A stretch of 19,251 bases of DNA from Kineosphaera sp032229625 (lineage in GTDB: Bacteria; Actinomycetota; Actinomycetes; Actinomycetales; Dermatophilaceae): the NCBI GenBank assembly GCA_032229625.1, contig JAVTVZ010000012.1, positions 1-19,251 of the forward strand. The letters are read 5' to 3'. The notes under the pieces were generated by a model. It was not told where the DNA came from and ran no database searches. It saw only the letters and a program-made list of their open reading frames with translations. Both the position numbers and the translations under genes were made by a program. Positions 6,521 through 13,997 of this stretch are shown piece by piece. The number at the start of each line of letters is the position of its first letter. Within the stretch, counting starts at the first letter, position 1.

Positions 6521-8307
6521 AGTTCCAGACCGGATCCGTCTTCGGCAACCGCTACACCCTCGGCGAGCGCATCGCCGTGGGTGGCATGGGCGAGGTATGG
6601 CGTGCCGAGGATCGCGTGCTCGGGCGGACCGTCGCGATGAAGCTGCTCTCGCCGTCGCTGGCCGACCAGCCCGGCTTCACGCGCCGCTTCCGCGAGGAGG
6701 CGCGCAACACCGCGATGCTCAGCCACCCCAACATCGCCGCGGTCTACGACTACGGCGAGGATGCCGGCGCGTCCTGGCTGGTCATGGAGCTCGTCGAGGG
6801 AGAGCCGCTCTCGCAGCTCATCAAGGACGACGGCCATCTGCCCTCGCGGCGGGTCTCCTCGATCCTCGCGCAGGCGGCGCTCGCGCTGCAGGCGGCGCAC
6901 GACGCCGGGGTCATCCACCGCGACGTCAAGCCGGCGAACATCCTCATCCGCAACGACGGGCAGGTGAAGCTCACCGACTTCGGCATCGCCCGGGCCGTCG
7001 ATTCCGCGCCGATCACCCGCACCGGCGAGGTCATGGGCACAGCCCAGTACATCTCCCCGGAGCAGGCGACCGGCAAGCCCGCCGGCCCCGGCAGCGACCT
7101 CTACAGCCTCGGCGTCGTCGGGCACGAGATGCTCACGGGCAAGCGGCCCTTCGACGAGGGATCGCCCGTCGCGACGGCCATGGCCCACATCCACAATCCG
7201 CCGCCGCCGCTACCCGAGGGGGTCGACCCGATCCTCGCCGGCGTGATCTTCGCGTGCCTGGCCAAGGATCCGGCCGCCCGCCCCGAGAGCGCCAGCGCCG
7301 TCGCCTCGGCGCTGCGTGGGGGCCCGGAGGCCGCGTCGTTCGCCTCGACCCAGGCGATGCCGCCGCCGCCCGGCGCGACCCAGCGGATGGGGGCGGCGCC
7401 GACGATGGCGCAGCCGCCGGCTCCGATGACCCAGCCGGGCTACGCCCAGCCCGGCTATCCGCAGCAGTACGGGCACACCGGCTACCAGCAGCAGTACCCG
7501 GGATACCCGCCGACCGGCCCGCTGCCCGAGCAGCAGAAGCGCCGCTCCAACGCCTGGCCGTGGATCCTCGTCGCGGTCCTGCTGCTCGCCCTCGGCGGGG
7601 TCGTGCTCGCCCAATCGGGGCTGTTCGGCGGGGCCGGCTCGGCACCCACGACGGCACCGACCACGAGCGCGCCGACGACGACCACCCCGACGACCTCGGC
7701 GCCGACCCGGGTGCGGCTCGACGTCGCGAGCTACCGGGGGCTGACGCAGGCGGACGCCACCTCCCGGCTCCAGGCGCTGGGCTTCGACACCGTCGACACG
7801 GCGCAGGAGGCCAGCGAGACCATCCCGGCGGGTCGGGTGGTCACGGTCACCCCCAACGGTGACGTCGAGGTCGGCACCACGCTGACCCTGACGATCTCGA
7901 CCGGTCCCCAGCAGACCAGCACTCCCTCGCCGTCCACCCCGACGAGCAGCCGGCCGACCGGGTCACCGTCGAGCGATGCGGGCTCCGGCGACAACGGCGA
8001 CACGGGCGGCAGCGGGGGCAGCGGGGGCAACGACGACAACGGGGGCGACAGCGGCAGCGACTCCACCCCCGGCGACGGCAGCACCCAGGGGGCCGGCGCC
8101 GACGCCGGCGCCGGTGACAACGGCTCGGAGCAGGCGCGGGGCTCCGACGAGGACTCCCAGGAGTCCGGTGGCGTCGCCGGGGCACACGTCCAGCCGGGCG
8201 ATAATGGATCGAATCCGTCTCAGGCCCAGCCGAATTCGGCCGATCAGACAGCGGGGGCCGGCGGCGGGCCGCAGCGAGTGTGGATCGAGGGGACGGTGAC
8301 GCAGTGA
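6517..8307 (+). CDS. pknA: PknA: membrane Ser/Thr protein kinase with one PASTA domain
   Basis: This 596-residue Hanks-type kinase has its kinase domain at about 13-268. It shows the glycine-rich loop VGGMGEV, ATP-binding Lys42, HRDVKPAN (Asp136 catalytic), DFG (154-156) and the activation-segment end GTAQYISPEQ. A Pro/Gln/Tyr-rich juxtamembrane linker with QPGY-like repeats (about 300-335) precedes one transmembrane helix (about 347-367). Outside are a Thr-rich spacer, a single PASTA-like domain (about 399-464) and a tail of about 130 residues very rich in Ser, Gly, Asp and Asn. M. tuberculosis PknA has no PASTA domain, so this form is larger. I name it PknA by its position between pbpA and pknB. 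ATGA and GTGA overlaps join it to both neighbours. Confidence 0.93.
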   Translation: MKFQTGSVFGNRYTLGERIAVGGMGEVWRAEDRVLGRTVAMKLLSPSLADQPGFTRRFREEARNTAMLSHPNIAAVYDYGEDAGASWLVMELVEGEPLSQLIKDDGHLPSRRVSSILAQAALALQAAHDAGVIHRDVKPANILIRNDGQVKLTDFGIARAVDSAPITRTGEVMGTAQYISPEQATGKPAGPGSDLYSLGVVGHEMLTGKRPFDEGSPVATAMAHIHNPPPPLPEGVDPILAGVIFACLAKDPAARPESASAVASALRGGPEAASFASTQAMPPPPGATQRMGAAPTMAQPPAPMTQPGYAQPGYPQQYGHTGYQQQYPGYPPTGPLPEQQKRRSNAWPWILVAVLLLALGGVVLAQSGLFGGAGSAPTTAPTTSAPTTTTPTTSAPTRVRLDVASYRGLTQADATSRLQALGFDTVDTAQEASETIPAGRVVTVTPNGDVEVGTTLTLTISTGPQQTSTPSPSTPTSSRPTGSPSSDAGSGDNGDTGGSGGSGGNDDNGGDSGSDSTPGDGSTQGAGADAGAGDNGSEQARGSDEDSQESGGVAGAHVQPGDNGSNPSQAQPNSADQTAGAGGGPQRVWIEGTVTQ

Positions 8308-10130
8308 CGGAGGCGACTCGACTGCTCGTCGGCCGCTACGAGGTCGGCGAGCTCATCGGTCGCGGCGGGATGGCGGAGGTCCACGCGGCCTACGACGCTC
8401 GTCTCGGCCGCGACGTCGCCGTCAAGATCCTGCGCTCCGACCTCGCGCGCGACTCGACCTTCCTCATGCGCTTCCGCCGCGAGGCGAAGTCTGCCGCGAG
8501 CCTGAACCACCCCTCGATCGTCGCGGTCTTCGACTCCGGCGAGGACGTCGTCCTCGAGGCCGGCGGCGCCGACGCGCCGGTGCCCTTCATCGTCATGGAG
8601 TTCGTGCGGGGCCGCACGCTGCGTGACGTGCTCCACGAGGACGGGCCGCTCGAGCCCATGCGCGCGGTGCGCCTGATGATCCAGGTCCTGCACGCGCTGC
8701 ACTACAGCCACCAGCACGGCATCATCCACCGCGACATCAAGCCGGCGAACGTCATGGTCGACAACGCCGACCGCGCCAAGGTCATGGACTTCGGCATCGC
8801 GCGCGCCATCGCCGACACCGCCGCGACGATGACCAACACGAGCATCGTCGTCGGCACCGCGCAGTATCTGTCGCCGGAGCAGGCCCAGGGCCACGACGTC
8901 GACGCCCGCTCCGACCTGTATTCGGCGGGTTGTCTGCTCTACGAGCTCGTCACGGGGCGGCCGCCCTTCGTCGGGGACTCGCCGGTCGCGATCGCCTACC
9001 AGCATGTGGGTGAGCCGCCGCAGCCGCCGTCGATGCACGTCCCGGACGTCCCGGCCAACCTCGACGTCGTCATCCTGCACGCCCTGGCCAAGGACCCCGA
9101 CAAGCGGTATCAGTCCGGGGACGAGTTCGCCGCCGATCTGGAGTCCGTGCTGCGGCGCGAGCCGACGATCGCGGCGGCCGCAGCTGTGGAGGCCGGCGAG
9201 CTGGCACCCGGCCCGCTGCCGCCGAAGGTGTCGGCCCCGATGGGTCCCACGACCGGCAGCCACGCCGTCGTGCACACCCAAGAGCCGGCACCGGCGCCGC
9301 GTCGCCGGGCGTTGCCGTGGGTCGCCGCTGCCCTGGCCGTCGTCGCGGTCGGGGTCGGGCTGTGGTTCGGGCGGGACGCGCTCTTCGGTCAGCCCGCGCC
9401 CGTCGCCGTGCCCTATGTCATCGGGCAGAAGGAGGCCGACGCGAAGTCGCAGATCAGCGCCGTGGATCTCGTGCCGGTCTCCCAACCGGTGGCGAATTCC
9501 GCCGCGGCGGGGATGGTGGTGGACCAGAACCCGAAGGACGGCACCCGCCCGCCGGACAGTCAGATCCAGCTCATGGTCTCCACGGGGCCGGGGCAGGTCG
9601 TCGTACCGAATCTGCGCAACTACGAGCAGAACACGGCGATCCAGAAGCTCAAGGACCTCAAGCTCGAGCCCGGCGAGATCGTGCCGGTCGACAACTACCA
9701 GGTGTCGAAGGGCTCCGTCGTCGCGACCGACCCCAAGGCCGGGACGAAGGTCGCGCAGGGCCGCGCGATCAAGCTCAACGTCAGCACGGGCATGACCCGG
9801 GTGCCCGACGTCCTGGGCATGTCGGAGCAGTCGGCATCGGCGGCCCTGAGCAAGGTCGGCCTGACCTACCGTCGGGAGGACGTCTCGAGCTCGCGCCGTG
9901 TCGGCACGGTCATCAAGCAGTCCTACCAGGAGAAGGTCATGGTGCCGGTCGGGACGGAGATCGTGCTGTCGGTCGTCACCAGCAGACTGCCCACGGTCAC
10001 GGTCACCTCCACGGCGCCCGCCCCGACCCAGACGCCGACGCCGTCCTCGCCCAGCCCGTCGCCGAGCTCGAGTGAGTCCGAGTCACCGACGCCGGACCCC
10101 ACGTCGACGGACGACGAGGAGCAGCAGTAG
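8304..10130 (+). CDS. pknB: PknB: membrane Ser/Thr protein kinase with three PASTA domains
   Basis: This 608-residue Hanks-type kinase has its kinase domain at about 12-275. It shows GRGGMAEV, ATP-binding Lys41, HRDIKPAN (catalytic Asp144), DFG (162-164), a Thr-rich activation loop and GTAQYLSPEQ. The single transmembrane helix is at about 337-357. Three extracellular PASTA domains follow (about 367-431, 432-497, 499-559), then a Ser/Pro/Thr-rich acidic tail. PASTA domains in this family bind muropeptides or lipid II and localise or activate the kinase; M. tuberculosis PknB has four. I chose GTG 8304, which overlaps the pknA stop as GTGA, since it gives the usual short lead (MTEATRLLVGRYEV). 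The ATG-less GTG at 8280 would add eight residues with no family support. The gene ends with tandem TAG TAG stops. Confidence 0.95.
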   Translation: MTEATRLLVGRYEVGELIGRGGMAEVHAAYDARLGRDVAVKILRSDLARDSTFLMRFRREAKSAASLNHPSIVAVFDSGEDVVLEAGGADAPVPFIVMEFVRGRTLRDVLHEDGPLEPMRAVRLMIQVLHALHYSHQHGIIHRDIKPANVMVDNADRAKVMDFGIARAIADTAATMTNTSIVVGTAQYLSPEQAQGHDVDARSDLYSAGCLLYELVTGRPPFVGDSPVAIAYQHVGEPPQPPSMHVPDVPANLDVVILHALAKDPDKRYQSGDEFAADLESVLRREPTIAAAAAVEAGELAPGPLPPKVSAPMGPTTGSHAVVHTQEPAPAPRRRALPWVAAALAVVAVGVGLWFGRDALFGQPAPVAVPYVIGQKEADAKSQISAVDLVPVSQPVANSAAAGMVVDQNPKDGTRPPDSQIQLMVSTGPGQVVVPNLRNYEQNTAIQKLKDLKLEPGEIVPVDNYQVSKGSVVATDPKAGTKVAQGRAIKLNVSTGMTRVPDVLGMSEQSASAALSKVGLTYRREDVSSSRRVGTVIKQSYQEKVMVPVGTEIVLSVVTSRLPTVTVTSTAPAPTQTPTPSSPSPSPSSSESESPTPDPTSTDDEEQQ

Positions 10131-10134
10131 TAGT

Positions 10135-10165
10135 CGCCGCCTCCCGGCGTCGATTCTCTGCCTCT
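10135..10165. terminator. Possible terminator between convergent pknB and trpG
   Basis: The 51-bp gap between the convergent pknB and trpG stops contains CGCCG (10135-10139) and CGGCG (10145-10149), which can form a 5-bp hairpin with a 5-base loop. A pyrimidine-rich stretch follows on the plus strand. The stem is short, so this is a weak call. Confidence 0.3.
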
Positions 10166-10181
10166 GCTTCGGTCGGGGACC

Positions 10182-10814
10182 TCAGGATGCGGTCGCGCGC
10201 ACGAGCGGCCCGAGCCCGTGGGACCGCTCGACGGCATCGACCAGGCCGCACATCACGAGCCAGTTCGCGAGCAGCCGGTGGCCGCCCTGGGTGAGCACGC
10301 TCTCGGGGTGGAATTGCACGCCGTGCAACGGCAGGTCGACGTGTCGGACCGCCATGATGACGCCGGACTCGGTGCGGCCGGTGACGATCAGCTCGTCGGT
10401 GAGGGTGTCGGCGTCGATCGCCAGCGAGTGGTAGCGGGTGGCGGTGAAGGGGCTCGGCAACCCTTCGAGCACGCCGGTGCCGTCGTGGACGACCTGCGAG
10501 GTCTTGCCGTGCAACAGCTCGGCCGCGCGCCCGACGACACTGCCGAAGACGACACCCAACGCCTGGTGGCCCAGGCACACCCCGAGCATCGGGACGCGCA
10601 GCTCACCGCAGCGACGCAGCACGTCCATCGACGACCCGGCGCTCTCGGGCGTGCCGGGACCGGGGGAGATCAGCACGCCGTCGTAGTCACCCACGGTCGC
10701 GACGTCGACGTCGTCGTTGCGCACGACCGTGCACTGCGCGCCGAGCTGCTGCAGATAGCCGACGATCGTGTAGACGAAGCTGTCGTAGTTGTCGACGACG
10801 AGGATGGACGTCAC
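10182..10814 (-). CDS. trpG: Class I glutamine amidotransferase, anthranilate/aminodeoxychorismate synthase component II
   Basis: The protein has 210 residues. The class I amidotransferase triad is intact: Cys80 in GVCLGHQ, with His169 and Glu171 in HPES. The oxyanion-region motif ISPGPGTP (49-56) and the start VVDNYDSF are typical of TrpG/PabA. It would supply ammonia from glutamine to chorismate-using enzymes, in tryptophan and/or folate synthesis. No TrpE or PabB partner is in the window, so the pathway cannot be decided from sequence (it may be amphibolic). The homologue next to pknB in M. tuberculosis (Rv0013) is named trpG. The start is GTG with GGAAGGAA upstream. It lies 37 bp downstream of the DUF881 gene on the same strand, so the two are probably co-transcribed. 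Confidence 0.92.
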   Translation of the reverse strand: MTSILVVDNYDSFVYTIVGYLQQLGAQCTVVRNDDVDVATVGDYDGVLISPGPGTPESAGSSMDVLRRCGELRVPMLGVCLGHQALGVVFGSVVGRAAELLHGKTSQVVHDGTGVLEGLPSPFTATRYHSLAIDADTLTDELIVTGRTESGVIMAVRHVDLPLHGVQFHPESVLTQGGHRLLANWLVMCGLVDAVERSHGLGPLVRATAS

Positions 10815-10851
10815 AGCGGTTCCTTCCGGACTGGGGGGCAGGGTCGGTAGC

Positions 10852-11580
10852 CTACGAGGCCGCCTTGGCGAACCGGGGCCGGATCTCGCCGCTGAACGCC
10901 GGCATCGTCACCTCGCCGGGCTCGCTGACGGCGTAGCCGAGACCGACGCGCTCGACATACTCCCGGTAGAGCGAGACGGCGTGGTCGTTGTCGAGCCGGG
11001 CGCGCAGGGTGGCCGGGTCACCGATGGCGGTGATGACGTAGGGCGGGGCGTAGACGCGGCCCTGCAGGATGAGGGTGTTGCCGACGCAGCGGACGGCGCT
11101 GGTCGCGACGACGCGCTGGTCCTGGATCGTCATGGCCTCCGCACCACCGGCCCATAGGGCGTTGACGACGGCTTGCACGTCCTGCTGGTGGACGACGACG
11201 TCGTCGACGGTGTAGCCGTCGGGGATCCGGCCGCCGGTGCGGGCGTCCGAGAGCGCAACCCGCAGCGCCGGGCCGGTGACGGCCTCCGCGCCGGCGGCGG
11301 CCTCGACCCGGTCTGCCCGGGCGCGGGCCTGGGCGACGACGGGGTCGGAGCGTGCACTGTCGGCGCCGAGCCGCTCGACCTCCTGCCGCAGCGTGGATGC
11401 CTGCTCGGCCTTGCCCGCGACGACGCGGGTGCGGCCGACGATGAGGTCGGGCAGGGCCTCGACGCCGCCGCTGCGCAGGTCGGAGCCGCGCGCCGAGACG
11501 GCGCTCGTGGCGAAGAGGAGACCCGCGACGGCGGTGACGACCGGCACGCAGATCGCCCAGCGTCGCGTCGGCTCGCTCAT
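10852..11580 (-). CDS. DUF881 family membrane-anchored protein
   Basis: The protein has 242 residues. An N-terminal signal anchor (about 9-30) is followed by an extracellular helical, probably coiled-coil, segment (about 45-92, rich in Ala/Arg/Glu/Gln). A globular DUF881 domain follows with the family-type stretches ALRVALSDAR, VVHQQDVQAVVNALWAGGAEAM and VGNTLILQGRVYAPPYVITAIG (each quoted part is a separate visible block). The function is unknown; homologues sit in this same crgA-trpG-pknB neighbourhood across Actinobacteria, including Rv0012. I chose ATG 11580 because AGGGGAGG lies just upstream and the signal anchor follows at once; an open frame upstream to 11733 is Arg/Pro-rich and not family-like. 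It is divergent from crgA. Confidence 0.88.
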   Translation of the reverse strand: MSEPTRRWAICVPVVTAVAGLLFATSAVSARGSDLRSGGVEALPDLIVGRTRVVAGKAEQASTLRQEVERLGADSARSDPVVAQARARADRVEAAAGAEAVTGPALRVALSDARTGGRIPDGYTVDDVVVHQQDVQAVVNALWAGGAEAMTIQDQRVVATSAVRCVGNTLILQGRVYAPPYVITAIGDPATLRARLDNDHAVSLYREYVERVGLGYAVSEPGEVTMPAFSGEIRPRFAKAAS

Positions 11581-11775
11581 GCACTCGCCTCCCCTCGTCT
11601 CGCCCGGTGCGCCCCTGCCGTCGGTGCGCTCGCGCGGCGCGAGCCCGGCAGGGCGGCGTCGTCGTGGCGGCCGGGCCCTCTCAGTATGCGCACGTAAGCT
11701 GAGGATTCGTGTCGCTCGCAGCGCCGAGCGCACCGTTGACAGTGCACGATCCCGACACCCACGAAGGACGTTCCG
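11581..11775. promoter_or_regulatory. Divergent intergenic region between DUF881 and crgA
   Basis: This 195-bp region must hold promoters for the DUF881-trpG unit (minus) and crgA (plus). A perfect TTGACA at 11736-11741 points toward crgA, but no -10 follows at a normal distance. TAAGCT at 11695-11700 (plus) and CATACT near 11684-11689 (minus) resemble -10 elements but lack clear -35 partners. The pair CTCAG...CTGAG at about 11680-11703 forms a short inverted repeat. No firm promoter call is possible by eye. Confidence 0.35.
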
Positions 11776-12141
11776 GTGGCAGCTCCCGACTCCCAGGCCC
11801 CCGACTCACGAAGCTCCGGCGACGACGCGCCGGGCCCCGACGAGGCACAGGGTCCGGCCGAGCAGAAGCGCCGGCGGCGCCCCTTCCGGCGCGACAGGGA
11901 CGCGGCCGCGCGGCGCGCGGAGCGCGACGGTGAGCACGACGCGATCGCCAAGGCTCCGGCGCCGAACCCGCCGTGGTTCGTGCCGGTGATGCTCGGCCTC
12001 ATGATCGTCGGGCTCCTGTGGGTGGTCGTCTACTACCTCTCCGAGGGTCGGTTCCCCGTCCCGCAGTGGCACAACTGGAACCTGCTCGCGGGCTTCGGCT
12101 TCATCATCGTCGGCTTCGGCATGACGACGCAGTGGCGTTGA
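11776..12141 (+). CDS. crgA: CrgA: cell division inhibitor/septation regulator
   Basis: This 121-residue protein has a charged, probably disordered cytoplasmic N terminus (about 1-60, with an Arg-rich patch at 31-50) and a C-terminal CrgA domain with two transmembrane helices (about 68-87 and 101-117). The blocks NPPWFVPVMLGLMIVGLLWV and WNLLAGFGFIIVGFGMTTQW are strongly family-like. CrgA homologues sit at the septum and interact with FtsZ-ring and peptidoglycan synthesis proteins, coordinating or inhibiting septation. Its N-terminal extension is longer than in compact mycobacterial homologues. The start is GTG with GAAGGA about 10 bp upstream. It is convergent with the rhomboid gene; its neighbourhood with pknB is conserved. 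Confidence 0.94.
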   Translation: MAAPDSQAPDSRSSGDDAPGPDEAQGPAEQKRRRRPFRRDRDAAARRAERDGEHDAIAKAPAPNPPWFVPVMLGLMIVGLLWVVVYYLSEGRFPVPQWHNWNLLAGFGFIIVGFGMTTQWR

Positions 12142-12190
12142 CCGGTCGCTGACCTGCGGTTCCACCCCTCGTCCACGATCGCAGGACTAG

Positions 12191-12266
12191 TTATCCACAG
12201 GGTTATCCACGGCTGGGGATGAATCACACCCGTGTAATCACAGCTGTGGAAGACGGGTGTGGATGA
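12191..12266. promoter_or_regulatory. DnaA-box cluster with nested inverted repeats
   Basis: In the gap between the convergent crgA and rhomboid stops there is a perfect DnaA box TTATCCACA (12191-12199) and a one-mismatch box TTATCCACG (12203-12211) starting 12 bp later on the same strand. On the opposite strand TCATCCACA (12258-12266) matches at 8 of 9 and TCTTCCACA (12245-12253) at 7 of 9. Between them lies a perfect 10-bp palindrome CACAGCTGTG (12239-12248), flanked by a perfect 9-bp inverted repeat CACACCCGT (12225-12233) and ACGGGTGTG (12253-12261). DnaA binding is inferred. The hairpin might also end transcription of both genes. Confidence 0.7.
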
Positions 12267-12288
12267 CCGGTGGGCGACCGGGTCGGGG

Positions 12289-13197
12289 TCAGCCGAAGCG
12301 CACGACGGAGTCGATGAAGGCGGTGTCGACCGTCGCATACTTCACGACGGCCAGGAGCACGACGACGAGACCCACGCCCGCGAGTGCCGGCCACTGCCAG
12401 CGGTCGCGGCTGCGCTCCCGGGTGGCGAGCATCGCGCCGGCGACGACGAGCCCGGTGACGAAGCCGCCGAGGTGCGCCTGCCACGCGATCGACGGGTAGA
12501 GCAGTGGCAGTGCGGCATTGATCACCAGGAGCACGACCATGCCGCCGAGGGACGCGCCGACGTGGCGCAGGAAGACGACGGTGGCCCCGAAGAGCCCGAA
12601 GACCGCGCCGGACGCCCCGACCATCGGGGTGAGCCACCCGTGCCCGAGGTCGAACGCCGACGTCGGGGGCGCGGCCAGCAGCAGGTAGCCGACCGAGCCA
12701 CCGAGCGCGCTGATCAGATACAGGGTCAGGAAGCGGGCCCAGCCGAGCATCGGCTCGAGCCACTGGCCGACCTGCCACAGGCACAGCATGTTGAAGAGGA
12801 TGTGGGCGATCATCCCCGGGGAGTGCAGGAACGCCGACGACAGGAAGCGCCACGGCTGGTCGTCGCCGAGCAGGGGCACGAAGGCGCCGGCCTCGGTGAC
12901 GGCCGGGTCGATGCGCTGCAGGGCGTAGACGGCCACGCAGATCGCGATGAGCGTGTAGGTCGCCACGGGCCGCTCCTGCCCGCCGCGACCCCCGATGCGC
13001 GTGCGCTGGGCGGGGGTCGCGGCGGCGGATTGCGCGAGGCAGTCCACGCAGTGGAAGCCGACGGGCGCGGGTTGCTGGCACTGCGGGCAGGCGGGATGCC
13101 CGCAGCGCTGGCAGCGCAGCAGGCTCACCCGGTCGGGGTGGCGCGGGCAGGTCGGCGGGGCCGCGGGTTGCGGTGGTGGACTGTTCGGTTCGCTCAT
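12289..13197 (-). CDS. Rhomboid family intramembrane serine protease with N-terminal zinc ribbon
   Basis: The protein has 302 residues. The cytoplasmic N terminus (about 17-53) has Cys/His pairs C17, H20, C29, C32, C37, C40, C50 and C53, which looks like a B-box-type zinc-binding module. Six or seven membrane helices follow (about 79-288). The rhomboid catalytic dyad is visible as Ser196 in GASG and His242 in AHLGG, and HILFNML (132-138) carries the conserved His/Asn of the active-site region. It should cleave transmembrane substrates, but no substrate is known from this sequence. I chose ATG 13197, preceded by GGGAGGCGAGG. It lies 64 bp downstream of ppiA on the same strand, so the two probably form a transcription unit, as in other actinobacteria. 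Confidence 0.93.
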   Translation of the reverse strand: MSEPNSPPPQPAAPPTCPRHPDRVSLLRCQRCGHPACPQCQQPAPVGFHCVDCLAQSAAATPAQRTRIGGRGGQERPVATYTLIAICVAVYALQRIDPAVTEAGAFVPLLGDDQPWRFLSSAFLHSPGMIAHILFNMLCLWQVGQWLEPMLGWARFLTLYLISALGGSVGYLLLAAPPTSAFDLGHGWLTPMVGASGAVFGLFGATVVFLRHVGASLGGMVVLLVINAALPLLYPSIAWQAHLGGFVTGLVVAGAMLATRERSRDRWQWPALAGVGLVVVLLAVVKYATVDTAFIDSVVRFG

Positions 13198-13261
13198 GGA
13201 CCTCGCCTCCCTGTGCCGACGCGCCGTCGTCCGACCTCTGCCTACGGAGTGCGCCGCCGGG

Positions 13262-13780
13262 TCACTGCGTGATGGTGACGCTCTCGATGACGACGGGCTC
13301 GACAGGCTTGTCGTTGCGGCCGGTGGCGACCGCGGCGATGGCGTCGACGACGTCGCGGCCGGCCTGGTCGGCGACCTCACCGAAGATCGTGTGCTTGCCC
13401 TGCAGCCACGTCGTGGGGGCCACGGTGATGAAGAACTGCGACCCGTTGGTGCCGCGGCCCATGCGCTTGCCGGCGTTGGCCATCGCGAGCACGTAGGGCT
13501 TGGTGAAGTCCTTGTCGGGGCTGATCTCGTCGTCGAAGGTGAAGCCGGGCCCACCGATCCCCTCGCCGAGGGGGCAGCCGCCCTGGATCATGAAGTTCGG
13601 GATGATGCGGTGGAAGCTCAGGCCGTCGAAGAAGGGCTGCGGGTTGGTGCGGCCCGCGTCGTCCCGATACTCCTTCTCGCCCGTGGCCAGACCGACGAAG
13701 TTCTCGACGGTCTTGGGGGCGTGCTCGGGGAACAGGACGACCTCGATGTCGCCGTGGTTGGTGTGCAGCGTCGCGTTCAT
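13262..13780 (-). CDS. ppiA: PpiA: cyclophilin-type peptidyl-prolyl cis-trans isomerase
   Basis: This 172-residue single-domain cyclophilin catalyses proline isomerisation during protein folding. Family motifs are clear: APKTVENFVGL (21-31), FHRIIPNFMIQGG with the catalytic Arg58 (56-68), TNGSQFFIT (111-119) and WLQGKHTIFGEV (125-136) with the cyclosporin-site Trp125. No signal peptide is visible, so it is cytoplasmic. The ATG at 13780 has GAAAGGA seven bases upstream. It is the first gene of the ppiA-rhomboid unit and is divergent from the helical membrane protein gene. Confidence 0.96.
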   Translation of the reverse strand: MNATLHTNHGDIEVVLFPEHAPKTVENFVGLATGEKEYRDDAGRTNPQPFFDGLSFHRIIPNFMIQGGCPLGEGIGGPGFTFDDEISPDKDFTKPYVLAMANAGKRMGRGTNGSQFFITVAPTTWLQGKHTIFGEVADQAGRDVVDAIAAVATGRNDKPVEPVVIESVTITQ

Positions 13781-13997
13781 TCCGGCATCCTTTCACGACG
13801 CACCGACAGCGACGGACCGCGGCGAATCGGCCTCGGCGCCATCTGTGACCGCCGCTCGCTGCGCGGGGCGGGGCACCCGGGGTATCGCGCGGGCGCCGTC
13901 CGATCCTCGGTCCGTCGACGCTCCCGTTGGGCATGGCCGAAGGTGGCAGGGCAGGATGGTCCCTGAAGCTGACCACCCATCGCCAAGGAGGAACCAG
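13781..13997. promoter_or_regulatory. Divergent intergenic region between ppiA and the helical protein gene
   Basis: This 217-bp region must carry promoters in both directions. On the plus strand TTGGGC (13927-13932) and CAGGAT (13952-13957) are a possible but widely spaced -35/-10 pair. The ribosome binding site AAGGAGG at 13985-13991 serves the GTG at 13998. No palindromic operator stands out. Confidence 0.3.

Noticed and set aside
11581..11733. N-terminal extension of the DUF881 protein
   Set aside because: The added residues are Arg/Pro/Gly-rich, and a good ribosome binding site with a signal anchor supports ATG 11580.
11736..11741. TTGACA as a confident crgA promoter -35
   Set aside because: No -10-like hexamer lies 16-19 bp downstream, so only a weak note is kept in the intergenic entry.
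12259..13272. Plus-strand open frame opposite the rhomboid gene
   Set aside because: It has no recognisable domain and shadows the rhomboid coding strand, which shows catalytic motifs and a ribosome binding site.
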